From NCBI GenBank assembly GCA_034423195.1, contig DAOUIZ010000010.1:1-64000 (forward strand): a stretch of 64,000 nucleotides of DNA, in the 5' to 3' direction. A program made the position numbers and the translations under genes. This document shows, piece by piece, positions 8,209 through 16,793 of the stretch. The DNA is from CATOSK01 sp034423195 (GTDB lineage Bacteria; Chloroflexota; Dehalococcoidia; Lucifugimonadales; UBA3495). Each line of letters begins with the position of its first letter. Position 1 is the first letter of the stretch. The notes beneath the pieces were generated by a model. It saw only the letters and a list, made by a program, of their open reading frames with translations. It had not been told where the DNA came from and did no database searches.

Positions 8209-8463
8209 ATGATAGGACAAATTGATAAGACAAAGCTCCACGCCCTGGTGGACAAACTCCCGGAATGTGAGTTGGAAACCGTATACCAAGCCTTGCTGGA
8301 ACGGTTGGCGGAACACGATCCGCTGCTTCGGGCGCTCCTGAACGCACCGGAGGAAGAACCGGAAGAAGACGAAATTGAGGCCATTAACGAGGCCATGGAG
8401 TCCATCGCAAGAGGGGAACCAGCGATTCCCCACGAGGAATTGATGCGGGAACTCGGCCTGTGA
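8209..8463 (+). CDS. Small antitoxin-like acidic protein
   Basis: An 84-residue protein with an acidic middle (EEEPEEDEIEAI) and a C-terminus EAMESIARGEPAIPHEELMRELGL. This layout is typical of small RelB/Phd-like antitoxins of Chloroflexota that precede RelE/ParE toxins. The helix-rich N-terminus DKLPECELETVYQALLERLAE could be the DNA-binding or dimerisation part. ATG 8209 follows AGGAAAGGGCC. No intact toxin follows: a GTG overlapping its stop opens only a 53-codon frame. It may be an orphan or decayed pair. Confidence 0.6.
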   Translation: MIGQIDKTKLHALVDKLPECELETVYQALLERLAEHDPLLRALLNAPEEEPEEDEIEAINEAMESIARGEPAIPHEELMRELGL

Positions 8464-8621
8464 CCTGGGAGAAGGAAGCTCTAAGGGCAGGAATCGCAGT
8501 GGAGGTTAAGGATCGGAAAAAGGCGGGCGATACTAACCTTGGACTACTCGGCAAAAACTCTAACTATTATGCTCGTCCGACCCCACGGTCTGGCTTACCG
8601 GTGGTAGCGGCTACCAACTGA
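8460..8621 (+). pseudogene. Possible remnant of a toxin gene
   Basis: A GTG at 8460 overlaps the antitoxin-like TGA (GTGA), the usual coupling of an antitoxin-toxin pair. The frame starts VTWEKEALRAG, and RelE toxins often start MTWxxxF. After about ten codons it loses any resemblance and stops at 8619-8621. Near its end is a short hairpin, TGGTAG-CGG-CTACCA. I infer a toxin gene truncated by deletion or insertion; it may equally be non-coding spacer. Confidence 0.25.
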
Positions 8622-8658
8622 AGGCTGGGCGAATGCAATACGGCAGAGGCGAAACACG

Positions 8659-9663
8659 ATGGTCGAGAAGCTATCCAAACTGATAAAGGTGAACCCACGA
8701 GAGGTTTGGGCCGACGAAGCCGCGAACTTTACGCCCTGGCTCCGGCAGAACATAGATTACTTGGCCGAGGCCGTTGGTATAGACATTCAATTGGTTGAAT
8801 CAGAGGTTCCTGTAGGTAAGTTCAAGGTGGACCTGATAGGTGAAGAACCTGGAAGAAATCGCCCGGTCATAATTGAGAACCAATTAGAAAAGAGTGACCA
8901 TGACCACCTAGGAAAATTGTTGACCTACGCCGCTGGCAAGAACGGAGGGATGATCATCTGGATTTCTCCCGAGTGGCGGCACGAACATAGGCTGGCTATC
9001 GAGTGGCTCAACGAGAATACTCTTACCGACTTAGACTTTTTTTGCGTAGAGTTGGAAGTATTGCAAATAGAAGGTAGCTCCACTAAGGCGCCTAACTTCA
9101 AGGTCGTCGTAGCGCCGAATGGCGGCATACCCAATCGTTTTTCCAGGTCCTCGACGTTGCGAACAATTTCTGAAAGGGGACAACGTTATCAGGACTATTT
9201 CGAGGGAGTATTGTCTCAAATCAAAGTCCAGCAACCTGGTCTTACTAGACGGAAGGCGGTACCTGAGAGTTGGATCGGGCTCCCTTCTGGAAAATCAGGA
9301 TTCGGGTTTAACCTAGCTTTTGCATCACATCAAAGGTTCCGTTTAGAGCTTTACATAGATAACGGGGATCAATCCGCCAACAAGGCGAATTTCGACTCGC
9401 TTTGGACAAAGAAGCAGGAGATAGAGGACCGTCTGGGAGAAGAACTGGACTGGGACAGGCTGAACAATGCACAAGCTTGTCGAATTTCCTGGTACTATAA
9501 TAATCCGGTGACGATTATGGACAGCGACGACAAGCTGGAGGCATTGAAAGCTTGGACCGTTCCCAGCTTCTTCAAGTTCAGAGAGATCATGCGCCCCTAC
9601 ATTCTAAATCTTCTGGTCGCGCAAGTTGACGACTACGATGAGCATATGGACGAGGAGCAATAA
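8659..9663 (+). CDS. DUF4268 domain protein, PD-(D/E)xK nuclease-like
   Basis: A 334-residue protein. The N-terminal half carries a restriction-endonuclease-like core: KFKVDLIGEE (the Asp), then VIIENQLEKSDHDHLGKLLTYAAG, where E-N-Q takes the (D/E)-x-K position. The C-terminal half (about residues 200-330, FNLAFASHQRFRLELYIDN and WYYNNPVTI) matches DUF4268. Such proteins are scattered accessory genes, often in defence or mobile regions. Base composition is visibly richer in A/T than neighbouring genes, with many AAT, AAA and TTT codons, which suggests lateral acquisition. The lysine-to-glutamine change in the core makes catalytic activity uncertain. Confidence 0.8.
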   Translation: MVEKLSKLIKVNPREVWADEAANFTPWLRQNIDYLAEAVGIDIQLVESEVPVGKFKVDLIGEEPGRNRPVIIENQLEKSDHDHLGKLLTYAAGKNGGMIIWISPEWRHEHRLAIEWLNENTLTDLDFFCVELEVLQIEGSSTKAPNFKVVVAPNGGIPNRFSRSSTLRTISERGQRYQDYFEGVLSQIKVQQPGLTRRKAVPESWIGLPSGKSGFGFNLAFASHQRFRLELYIDNGDQSANKANFDSLWTKKQEIEDRLGEELDWDRLNNAQACRISWYYNNPVTIMDSDDKLEALKAWTVPSFFKFREIMRPYILNLLVAQVDDYDEHMDEEQ

Positions 9664-9678
9664 TCTCCCAGGCGTCTC

Positions 9679-11706
9679 CTATCCGGCCAAGGTCTTTTCC
9701 TCGACAGCGAGCAGGCGGCGAAGCTCGTACATTTCATCCCGGAGGGCGGCGGCCTTCTCGAACTCCAGGTTGCGGGCGGCTTCCTTCATCTGGAAGTCCA
9801 GGTCCTTGACGACGCGGAACATGTCGTCGCGGGACATTTCCTGGCGGGCCACCTGGTAGCCGGCCTTCTGCTCGGCCACCATCTTGATGCTGTCGGTGAT
9901 GTCGTGGACCGCTTTCTGGATGCTCTGGGGTTCAATCCCGTTGCGCAGGTTGAAGGCGTGCTGGATCTCGCGCCGCCGGGCCGTCTCGTCCAGGGCAAAC
10001 TTCATGGAGTCGGTGATCCGGTCGGCGTACATGATGACGTGCCCGTCGGAGTGGCGGGCGGCCCGGCCGATGGTCTGGATCAGCGAAGTCGTTGACCGGA
10101 GATAACCCTCCTTGTCCGCGTCCAGGATGGCCACGAAGCTGACCTCGGGGAGGTCGAGGCCCTCCCGCAGGAGATTTATTCCGACGATTACGTCGTAGAC
10201 GCCGAGGCGGAGGTCGCGGAGGATTTCGATCCGGTTGAGGGTTTCGATGTCGGAGTGGAGGTAGTGGTTGCGGATACCCATTTCCGACAGATAGTCGGCC
10301 AGCTCCTCTGACATCCGCTTGGTCAGGGTGGTCACGAGGCAGCGCTGGCCCACGTCCACCCGCTGCCTGATGTTCTCAAGGAGGTCGTCGATCTGGCCTG
10401 CGGTGGGCTTGACCTCGATGGTGGGGTCAAGCAGCCCGGTGGGGCGGATGACCTGTTCAACCACTGCCGCGCTATGCTCCATCTCGTAGGGGCCGGGAGT
10501 GGCGGAAACGAAGACGACCTGGTTGGTCCGCTGCTCGAACTCTCCAAAGTTCAGCGGGCGGTTGTCCACGGCGGAGGGGAGCCGGAAACCGTAGTCCACC
10601 AGGGTGTTCTTGCGGGATACGTCGCCGTGGTACATGCCGCGGACCTGGGGCAGGGTCATGTGGGACTCATCGATGAACATGAGGAAGTCTTCCGGGAAGT
10701 AGTCCAGCAGCGTCCAGGGCGTAGAGCCGCAGGTAACGGCGAACTTGCCGTCCCGGTGTTGGTGGCGGCGGGCGAGGTGGCAGGAATAGTTCTCAATGCC
10801 GTGGCAGAACCCGGCTTCCCGCAGCATTTCCAGGTCGTAGTTGGTGCGGGACTCGAGACGGGCAGCCTCCAAGATCTTCTCCTGGGCGCGCAGGTCGCGC
10901 AGGCGCTCTTCCAGTTCGACCTCGATGTCCTTGACGGCGAGGCCCAGGCGTTCCTGGGTGGTGACGAAGTGCTTGGCGGGGTAGATGGCGGTCTCCTGCT
11001 TCTGGGCCAGCAGTTCGCCGGTGAGGGGGTCGATTTCGACGATCTTCTCCACCTCGTCGCCGAAGAACTGGATACGGACGGCCAGTTCCTCGTAGGCGGG
11101 CACGATCTCCAGGGTGTCGCCGCGAACCCGGAACCGTCCCCGGGCCAGGTCATAGTCGTTGCGCTCGTATTGCATGTCGATGAGCTGGCGGAGGAGGCGG
11201 CTGCGGTCGCGGATCTCGCCGACTTCCACCTTGGCAACCAGGTTGAAATAGTCCGACGGGTCGCCCAGGCCGTAGATGCAGGAAACCGAGGCGACGATGA
11301 GCACGTCACGGCGGGTCAGGAGAGACGTTGTGGCAGCCAGGCGGAGCTTGTCCAGCTCCTCGTTGACGCTGGCGTCCTTCTCGACGTAGGTGTCGGACTG
11401 GGGGACGTAGGCTTCCGGCTGGTAGTAGTCGTAGTAGGAGACGAAGTATTCGACGGCGTTGTTTGGGAAAAACTCCTTGAACTCGGAGGCGAGCTGGGCG
11501 GCCAGGGTCTTGTTGTGGGCCAGCACCAGCGTTGGCCGCTGCACCTCCTGGACGATGTTGGCCATGGTGAAGGTCTTGCCGCTGCCGGTGACGCCCATTA
11601 GGGTCTGGTGGGCAACGCCTTCCCGCACACCGCCCACCAGCTTCTGGACGGCCAGGGGCTGGTCGCCGGTCATGTGGAAATCGGAGACGAGTTGGAAATC
11701 AGGCAT
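9679..11706 (-). CDS. uvrB: UvrABC system protein B (excinuclease subunit)
   Basis: A 675-residue protein, full length for UvrB. It is the damage-verification helicase of nucleotide excision repair, loaded by UvrA and then binding UvrC. The sequence shows the Walker A GVTGSGKT near residue 40, the beta-hairpin region YYDYYQPEAYVP, the DEAD-type box MFIDESH, helicase motif VI QTIGRAARHSDG, and the C-terminal UVR domain (MKEAARNLEFEKAAALRDEMYELRRL) that contacts UvrC. It acts in the cytoplasm on DNA. It converges on the DUF4268 gene with a 15-nt gap. Confidence 0.98.
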   Translation of the reverse strand: MPDFQLVSDFHMTGDQPLAVQKLVGGVREGVAHQTLMGVTGSGKTFTMANIVQEVQRPTLVLAHNKTLAAQLASEFKEFFPNNAVEYFVSYYDYYQPEAYVPQSDTYVEKDASVNEELDKLRLAATTSLLTRRDVLIVASVSCIYGLGDPSDYFNLVAKVEVGEIRDRSRLLRQLIDMQYERNDYDLARGRFRVRGDTLEIVPAYEELAVRIQFFGDEVEKIVEIDPLTGELLAQKQETAIYPAKHFVTTQERLGLAVKDIEVELEERLRDLRAQEKILEAARLESRTNYDLEMLREAGFCHGIENYSCHLARRHQHRDGKFAVTCGSTPWTLLDYFPEDFLMFIDESHMTLPQVRGMYHGDVSRKNTLVDYGFRLPSAVDNRPLNFGEFEQRTNQVVFVSATPGPYEMEHSAAVVEQVIRPTGLLDPTIEVKPTAGQIDDLLENIRQRVDVGQRCLVTTLTKRMSEELADYLSEMGIRNHYLHSDIETLNRIEILRDLRLGVYDVIVGINLLREGLDLPEVSFVAILDADKEGYLRSTTSLIQTIGRAARHSDGHVIMYADRITDSMKFALDETARRREIQHAFNLRNGIEPQSIQKAVHDITDSIKMVAEQKAGYQVARQEMSRDDMFRVVKDLDFQMKEAARNLEFEKAAALRDEMYELRRLLAVEEKTLAG

Positions 11707-11731
11707 GGTTTGAACCCCCGGTCAACGCCTA

Positions 11732-12019
11732 CTACATCAAGCCTGGCAAATTGGCTGGCAGATTTTGCCGACCGTGCAAAATGGCAAGGATTTCGACTTC
11801 TTCGTGGACCCGGTAGACTATGCGGTATGGCCGCTCGAAAACTTCACGTATTTCGCCCGCTTCCGTCCTACGCAGCATACGTCCTGAAAAGGGGAACAAC
11901 GCTATTTGCTCTGCCCTCGAGGTGAGCCTATCAACGGTTTGGTTGGCGAATAGTGTGGAATCTTGAGCGATAAACTCGTGGAGATGTCTGAGAGCAGCAT
12001 TTGCCCAATATAACCTCAC
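11732..12019 (-). CDS. ParE/RelE-family toxin
   Basis: A 95-residue protein of the ParE/RelE fold. Features are the N-terminal YWANAALRHLHEFIAQDS helix pair, ALFPFSGRMLRRTEAGEIREVFERPYRIVYRV, the canonical strand block with the conserved Arg and Tyr, and a C-terminal EEVEILAILHGRQNL strand. It starts with GTG at 12017-12019, overlapping the antitoxin stop TGA, so translation is coupled. ParE members poison gyrase and RelE members cleave mRNA on the ribosome; the REVFERPYRIVYRV pattern favours ParE. Expression is expected to be repressed by the antitoxin complex. Confidence 0.88.
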   Translation of the reverse strand: MRLYWANAALRHLHEFIAQDSTLFANQTVDRLTSRAEQIALFPFSGRMLRRTEAGEIREVFERPYRIVYRVHEEVEILAILHGRQNLPANLPGLM

Positions 12020-12204
12020 TCGGGCAGGCCAAACCTTCGGCGGACTTCCTTCACGTCCACCAACCGGCCCGCATCAGCGTCCTCTATCCCTGCCTCAATA
12101 GCCTTGCGGACGTATATCTTGTACATCAGGTCGTCCCAGGTGGCGTCATCCGGCAGGGAATCCACCAGGATATGCGCTTGCTGCTTAATGTCAGTTGTCG
12201 CCAT
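12016..12204 (-). CDS. Antitoxin of the ParE-type pair
   Basis: A 62-residue protein immediately upstream of, and overlapping, the ParE-like toxin. It runs from MATTDIKQQ to the C-terminus EVRRRFGLPE. The KIYVRKAIEAGIEDADAGRLVDVKEV segment is the hallmark of short antitoxins with an AIxxGxxDxxxGRxxxxxEV signature, found with ParE/RelE toxins. The family neutralises the toxin by wrapping it and autoregulates the operon. ATG 12204 is the clear start. Confidence 0.85.
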   Translation of the reverse strand: MATTDIKQQAHILVDSLPDDATWDDLMYKIYVRKAIEAGIEDADAGRLVDVKEVRRRFGLPE

Positions 12205-12251
12205 TCCGAAACTCCCAGTGTTGGTGCAACGGGAACAGGATAGCCGTTTCC

Positions 12252-12830
12252 CTACCCACCCGCCAACTGCATCAGGGCGAGGCGGATGCGTTCCTCTACG
12301 GTGGCGTCGGCAGGAGCGTCCAGGCCGTTGATGGCCCGCCTCGCCTCGGTGGCGGAGTAGCCGAGGGCCATGAGGGCTTCGGTGACTTCGCCGGAGCCGG
12401 TCGGGACGGGAGCAGCGCCGGTCTCGGTGGCAACGACCATTCCCTTGAGTTCCAGGACCAGCCTTCCGGCGGTGCGCCGGCCGATTCCCGGTGCGGCACT
12501 CAGGGCCGCAACGTCGCCAGCCTCGATGGCCTGCTGTACTCCGAAGACTCCCAGGGTCCCCAGCAGACCGAGGGAGTGGCGGGGGCCGACGCCGGAAACG
12601 GTCATCAACAGCAGGAAGGCGTCGCGGTCGGCCTCGGTGGCGAAGCCGTAGAGGACGGGCTGGTCCTCCCGGATCCGCAGGTGGGTGAACAGCTGCACCG
12701 GGCTGCCCTGGGCGCCGAGGGACGGCGGCACCGAGGACGGCACGAACACCTGCAGGATCACCCCGCCCACCTGGATGTGGACGCAATCCGGGCCAACGCT
12801 CTGCAGGACGCCGCTGACCCCGGTTATCAA
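12252..12830 (-). CDS. ruvA: Holliday junction branch migration protein RuvA
   Basis: A 192-residue protein, normal RuvA length. It has an N-terminal OB fold (ITGVSGVLQSVGPDCVHIQVGGVILQVFVP), helix-hairpin-helix motifs around residues 70-125 (VSGVGPRHSLGLLG and SAAPGIGRRTAGRLVLEL), and a C-terminal RuvB-binding domain (EVTEALMALGYSATEARRAI). It binds four-way junctions and recruits the RuvB motor. The start is a TTG at 12828-12830, four bases after the ruvC stop. RuvB is not in the window. Confidence 0.96.
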   Translation of the reverse strand: MITGVSGVLQSVGPDCVHIQVGGVILQVFVPSSVPPSLGAQGSPVQLFTHLRIREDQPVLYGFATEADRDAFLLLMTVSGVGPRHSLGLLGTLGVFGVQQAIEAGDVAALSAAPGIGRRTAGRLVLELKGMVVATETGAAPVPTGSGEVTEALMALGYSATEARRAINGLDAPADATVEERIRLALMQLAGG

Positions 12831-12834
12831 GGGG

Positions 12835-13356
12835 TCAACGCTCCTGGCCGGGGGGGATTATCCGGTCAAGGGCCGTCGCGGCCTGCTGACTGATTAGGTG
12901 GCACAATCCGACGCAGAGGGCGTCGGCGGCATCGGAGGATGGGACTTCATGGAGGCCAAGAGTGGACGCGGCGGTCTGCTGCATCTGCTCCTTGGTCGCT
13001 CCACCATAGTCGGTCACCGCGAGCTTGATCTGGGCCGGACTGTAACGGAACACCGGGACGTTCTGGCTGGCCGCTCCGATGAAAACCAGGGCCTGGGCCT
13101 GACCGACGGCGATGGCCGGACCGATAAACTGCCGCTCCCCCCGGCCCACGAAGGGCTCTTCCACGGCGATGGCGTCGGGATGGAAGATGTTGATCATGTT
13201 CAGGATGTGGGTGTGCAGCTGGTAGAGGCGCTCTTCCAGGGGCATCGACCGGGGCAAGCGCAGGACGCCGTAGTCGTCGGCGTCGGTCGGAGGGCCCGAA
13301 TCGACCACCCCGTATCCCATGGCAACGGTGCCGGGGTCGATGGCTAGAACGCGCAT
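12835..13356 (-). CDS. ruvC: Crossover junction endodeoxyribonuclease RuvC
   Basis: A 173-residue Holliday junction resolvase. The four acidic catalytic residues are visible: D7 in AIDPGT, E66 in AVEEPF, and D142/D145 in SSDAADALC. They match the D7/E66/D138/D141 arrangement of the E. coli enzyme. It cuts symmetrically across the junction held by RuvAB. It directly abuts yebC upstream (stop TAG at 13357-13359) and ruvA downstream, the classic yebC-ruvC-ruvA order. Confidence 0.97.
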   Translation of the reverse strand: MRVLAIDPGTVAMGYGVVDSGPPTDADDYGVLRLPRSMPLEERLYQLHTHILNMINIFHPDAIAVEEPFVGRGERQFIGPAIAVGQAQALVFIGAASQNVPVFRYSPAQIKLAVTDYGGATKEQMQQTAASTLGLHEVPSSDAADALCVGLCHLISQQAATALDRIIPPGQER

Positions 13357-14121
13357 CTAGGCTGCCGCCTGGTACTGTTCCAACACCTCCGGCGGGAAGT
13401 CGGCGTTGGTGTAAGCCTTCTGGATGTCCCCCAGTTCCTCCAGGCTGTCCAGCAGGCGGAGGGTCTGTTCCGAAGCCTTCTCGTCCAGGGCGATGGTGGC
13501 CTTGGGAACGAGGGAGATGTCGCAGGAGGCCAGCTCGGCGGATTCCGCCTCAAGGGCCTTCTGCACCGACTGGAGGTTTTCCGGAGCGGTGTAGATTTCC
13601 AGGAGGCCGTCTTCGTACTTGACGTCATCTGACTCGGCGTCGATAGCGACGAGGCTAAGCTCGTCGGCCCGGTCCGGGTCGTCGATTTCCAGGGTTATGA
13701 CGCCCTTGGTCTCGAAGTTCCAGGACACACAGCCAGCTTCACCAAGGTTGCCGCCGCCCCGGTTGAAGGCGGAGCGGACCTCGGAGGCGGTGCGGTTGCG
13801 GTTGGTGGTCAACGCCTGGAGCAGAATGGCGCCGCCGCCAGGACCGTATCCCTCATAGGTGACTTCCGAAAACTCTTCCACCCCTTCGCCCTGGCCGGAG
13901 GCCCGGCGGATGGCGCGGGTAATGCTGTCCAGTGGCATGTTGTTGGACTTGGCCTTGTCCACCGCAAGGCGGAGCCGGAAGTTCATTTCCGGGTCGCTGC
14001 CCCCGCCGTCACGGACGGCCAGGACGATGTCGCGGGCAAGCTTGGTGAAAAGAGCACCCCGCTTGGCGTCGTTGGCGCCTTTCTGCCGCTTGATGGTGGA
14101 CCATTTTGAATGACCTGACAT
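13357..14121 (-). CDS. YebC/PmpR-family protein
   Basis: A 254-residue YebC/TACO1-family protein. Family landmarks are the N-terminus MSGHSKWSTIKRQKGANDAKRG, the acidic YEGYGPGGGAI loop in the middle, and a C-terminal DxExLxEYxDVQ-like region. Known members act as DNA-binding regulators or as translation factors that relieve stalling on proline-rich stretches. The ribosome site GGGAGGTC precedes ATG 14121. It is the first gene of the ruv operon and has a recognisable promoter upstream. Confidence 0.95.
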   Translation of the reverse strand: MSGHSKWSTIKRQKGANDAKRGALFTKLARDIVLAVRDGGGSDPEMNFRLRLAVDKAKSNNMPLDSITRAIRRASGQGEGVEEFSEVTYEGYGPGGGAILLQALTTNRNRTASEVRSAFNRGGGNLGEAGCVSWNFETKGVITLEIDDPDRADELSLVAIDAESDDVKYEDGLLEIYTAPENLQSVQKALEAESAELASCDISLVPKATIALDEKASEQTLRLLDSLEELGDIQKAYTNADFPPEVLEQYQAAA

Positions 14122-14193
14122 GACTTAGACCTCCCATTCAGCCCGCACCGAAGGCTCGCTGGCACCGGCGCCGGACCGACCAAGGTTCCGGGG

Positions 14194-14223
14194 ATTTTAG
14201 CATCGGCCACTTTGGGCGGTCAA
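14194..14223 (-). promoter_or_regulatory. Promoter of yebC-ruvC-ruvA
   Basis: On the minus strand a TTGACC box (14218-14223) is followed after 18 bp by an extended -10 TGC-TAAAAT (TAAAAT at 14194-14199). Matches to the sigma-70-type consensus are 5/6 and 5/6 plus the TG element. Transcription would start near 14187, about 65 nt before yebC. Confidence 0.6.
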
Positions 14224-14252
14224 AACAGAATGGATGGGGCCGGCGTCCGGTT

Positions 14253-14281
14253 TTTACACCCGGCGGCGTTGGCCCTATAAT
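14253..14281 (+). promoter_or_regulatory. Promoter of the ThuA-like gene
   Basis: TTTACA (14253-14258), 17-bp spacer, TATAAT (14276-14281): 5/6 and 6/6 matches with ideal spacing. Transcription would start near 14288 and give a leader of about 36 nt with a GGAGGT ribosome site before ATG 14324. It lies back to back with the ruv operon promoter. Confidence 0.7.
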
Positions 14282-14323
14282 GCCGACACCCAAGATACAT
14301 CAATGAATCGGAGGTAGCTGGAC

Positions 14324-15022
14324 ATGAGGCTTCTAGTGCTTTCCGGTGGACGCCATCCCTATGAGGAGTCCACCCCCATCCTGGAGTCCTTCCTGAAGGG
14401 AGCCGGCCACGACGTAACCGTCACGGAAGACGCCGCCGTGCTGGCCGACGGCGGAGCGATGGGCGGATACGACGCCGTCGTCTTCAACACCCGCCGCGAA
14501 AACGTCCCCGACTTCGGCGACTGGCGCATGACCAAGGAGCAGCAGGACGGGCTCAGTGGGTTCATCCGCTCCGGCAAGGGGTTTGTCTGCATCCACATTT
14601 CGACCTGCGTGGCCGACAACTGGCCGGAGTACCACGACATCACCGGGGGCGGCTGGATTTCCGGCACCAGCTATCACCCGCCCTACGGGCAGTTCACGGT
14701 CAATGTCAGCAATGCCGACCACGCGGGCTGCGGCGGCATATCGGACTTCTCGACCAACGACGAACTGTACATGAACCTGGCCATCCGGGACGGCAACAAC
14801 GTCTACATCACCGGCACCGCCGAGGACGGCACCTGGCCCTGGGGCCCGAACCGGGTGGAGACGTTCATGGCGGGCGGGACCTATCCCCTGGGCTGGACCC
14901 GGAAATACGGGGACGGAAACGTCTTCGTATGTCTCCTGGGGCACGACGGGCGGAGCTTCGAAACGCCCGAGTTCCAGAAGATAATCCTCAACGGCGTGGA
15001 CTGGGCCACCCAGTCGGCCTAA
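14324..15022 (+). CDS. ThuA domain protein
   Basis: A 232-residue ThuA-like protein (glutamine-amidotransferase-like fold, trehalose-utilisation family). The N-terminus MRLLVLSGGRHPYEEST, the GSGKGFVCIHI-like elbow (FIRSGKGFVCIHISTCVADNWPEY) and the TYPLGWTRKYGDGNVFVCLLGHDGRSF C-terminal block are standard for the family. Members occur in sugar catabolism and often near dehydrogenases, but the reaction is not established. No signal peptide is visible, so it is cytoplasmic. It is followed 70 nt later by a VOC protein in the same direction. Confidence 0.88.
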   Translation: MRLLVLSGGRHPYEESTPILESFLKGAGHDVTVTEDAAVLADGGAMGGYDAVVFNTRRENVPDFGDWRMTKEQQDGLSGFIRSGKGFVCIHISTCVADNWPEYHDITGGGWISGTSYHPPYGQFTVNVSNADHAGCGGISDFSTNDELYMNLAIRDGNNVYITGTAEDGTWPWGPNRVETFMAGGTYPLGWTRKYGDGNVFVCLLGHDGRSFETPEFQKIILNGVDWATQSA

Positions 15023-15092
15023 CATGCCGGGTGAGCCTGTCGACCCAAGAGGCATCCAAACAATCCTGGAATAACCGGAAGGAGGAGCGGCA

Positions 15093-15536
15093 ATGGCTAC
15101 TCAGACCGATACCGCGGTGGCGCGGCAGAGCCAACCACTGGTGAAAATCACGGAGATGGACCACATCGTCCTGCGGGTCAAGGACGTGGAGACGTCGCTG
15201 CGGTTCTACTGCGAGACCCTGGGGATGGAGCCGGAACGCATCGAGCAGTGGCGGGCCGGGGAGGTTCGATTTCCATCGGCGCGGCTGAACGCCGACACAA
15301 TCATTGACTTTTTCGGCAGCGACCAGGATCCCATCGGCCGGGACGGGGCGAAGAACCAGGACCACTTCTGCATGGTGATCGAGCCCACCGACATGGAGTC
15401 CCTGAAGGCCAGCTTCGAGGCAATGGGAGTGGACATCCAGGCCGGGCCGGGGAAGCGGTGGGGCTCCCACGGCGACGGGATTTCCCTTTATGTCTATGAT
15501 CCCGACGACAACGTGGTGGAGCTTCGCCACTACTGA
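15093..15536 (+). CDS. VOC-superfamily (glyoxalase/dioxygenase-like) protein
   Basis: A 147-residue vicinal-oxygen-chelate protein with the two beta-alpha-beta-beta-beta modules of the fold. The first is MDHIVLRVKDVETSLRFYCETLGMEPERIE, with His as first metal ligand. The second is DHFCMVIEPTDMESLKASFEAMGVDIQAGPG, ending in DGISLYVYDPDDNVVELRHY, with Glu as last ligand. Known activities include glyoxalase I, extradiol ring cleavage and epimerases; which one applies cannot be decided from sequence. It is preceded by GGAAGGAGGAG and ends before a strong terminator. Confidence 0.88.
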   Translation: MATQTDTAVARQSQPLVKITEMDHIVLRVKDVETSLRFYCETLGMEPERIEQWRAGEVRFPSARLNADTIIDFFGSDQDPIGRDGAKNQDHFCMVIEPTDMESLKASFEAMGVDIQAGPGKRWGSHGDGISLYVYDPDDNVVELRHY

Positions 15537-15564
15537 TACACGACCTGGGAACCCGAAAGAAAGG

Positions 15565-15592
15565 CAGGGGCCGGAGTAATGTCCGGCCCCTG
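15565..15592. terminator. Bidirectional terminator hairpin
   Basis: A perfect 11-bp inverted repeat, CAGGGGCCGGA / TCCGGCCCCTG, with a 6-nt loop. It lies between the convergent VOC gene and the acyl-CoA-dehydrogenase-like gene. There is no long U-tract. Confidence 0.75.
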
Positions 15593-15638
15593 TTCATTAG
15601 ACGATAGGTCCCAGCCAGGTTTCCCGGGCCGACAGGCG

Positions 15639-16793
15639 CTAGCTTTCCACGCTCCAGTTGTAGAGGTTGTCGTAGGCCAGGGCCCAGGGGGGACGGAGGT
15701 AGCCGAGAGCCCGGACATCCTCGAACCAGGCGCCGAGGGGGGAGTACCAGGTGTAGGAGTTTCCACCGGCGATGCGGCAGAGGCGGTTGAGGACGGACTC
15801 GGAGAGACGGGCCACGTTCTCCTTGCACATGAGCATGACCCGGCGGTCCTGGGTGCCGGTGTCCACCACCCGCAGGGCCCCTTCCCAGGCCTGGTCGATG
15901 AGCCAGGCTTCCTGCTCGGCCATGGTCCAGTCCACCTGCTGGAGGGAGCGGAGGCGGGAGCCGCGGGCCAGGTTCGCCTTGAGGCGTTCCCGGGAATACT
16001 CCATGGCGGCGTCGATGACTCCCACAATGACCGAGGTGAAGGAGATGCCGCCAAGGCTGCTGTTGTTGTTCATCAATTCGGCCTGGTGACCGGGCCAGGC
16101 GATGCGGGTGGCGGGAAAGTCGGTGAACTCGAAGGCGTGGCTGTTGGTGGACTTCATGCCGTGGCCGCGCCACTCAGCAGCGAGCTTCAATCCGGTGCTG
16201 CCGTCCCAAGGGTGGTTGCGGACCTCCATGAAGAAAAGGTCGGGGGCGGTCTCGCCCTGGGGCACGGCGCGGGTGGTCATGAAGGAGGTGAGGCCGGAAC
16301 CACTGCCGAAGTGCTTCTGACCGGAGAGGCGATACTTGAGCAGGCCATCGCCCTCGGGGACACAACCGGCCCGGGTCAGGCCGGTATCACCGCCGCTGCC
16401 GGGCTCGGAAACGATGGTGCCCCACCAGCAGCCATCGGTGACGGTGGAGAAGACCTCCTTCCGCTGCTGCTGGAAGCCTTCGTTGAAGGGATCGGGCACG
16501 GAGGGGACGCGCCACGACGCCAGCACTCCCTGGTGCATGGAGCTGGACAGGGTGATGGAGGGGTCCCCCTTGGCCAGCATCCGAAGGACGGTGCAAAGGG
16601 ACCGCCCGGAGCGGGACAGGTCCTCCCAATAGCCGCCGAATTCGACGGGAACGGCCATGAGGTTGAAGCCCAACTCCCGCAGGCTCTGGTAGTCGGCGGG
16701 GTCAGCCTTGGTACGGGTTTGCCGGTCATCCCGCTGCGAGGCCCATTCCACGGCGAGCTTGGGGGCGGCTTCCATAATTGACGCGACGCTCAT
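15639..16793 (-). CDS. Acyl-CoA dehydrogenase-fold flavoprotein
   Basis: A 384-residue protein of the acyl-CoA dehydrogenase superfamily. It has an N-terminal helical part (LRELGFNLMAVPVEFGGYWEDLSRS, the usual ELGxxxxxVPxEFGG pattern), a central flavin-binding beta part (WGTIVSEPGSGGDTGLTRAG, the 'SEPGxGSD'-type loop, and KHFGSGSGLTSFMTTRA), and a C-terminal four-helix bundle (GVIDAAMEYSRERLK). The expected catalytic Glu near the C-terminus is not obvious, and such variants include flavin monooxygenases related to DszC and hydroxylases. Either desaturation or monooxygenation is possible. ETF genes in this window could accept its electrons if it is a dehydrogenase. Confidence 0.82.
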   Translation of the reverse strand: MSVASIMEAAPKLAVEWASQRDDRQTRTKADPADYQSLRELGFNLMAVPVEFGGYWEDLSRSGRSLCTVLRMLAKGDPSITLSSSMHQGVLASWRVPSVPDPFNEGFQQQRKEVFSTVTDGCWWGTIVSEPGSGGDTGLTRAGCVPEGDGLLKYRLSGQKHFGSGSGLTSFMTTRAVPQGETAPDLFFMEVRNHPWDGSTGLKLAAEWRGHGMKSTNSHAFEFTDFPATRIAWPGHQAELMNNNSSLGGISFTSVIVGVIDAAMEYSRERLKANLARGSRLRSLQQVDWTMAEQEAWLIDQAWEGALRVVDTGTQDRRVMLMCKENVARLSESVLNRLCRIAGGNSYTWYSPLGAWFEDVRALGYLRPPWALAYDNLYNWSVES

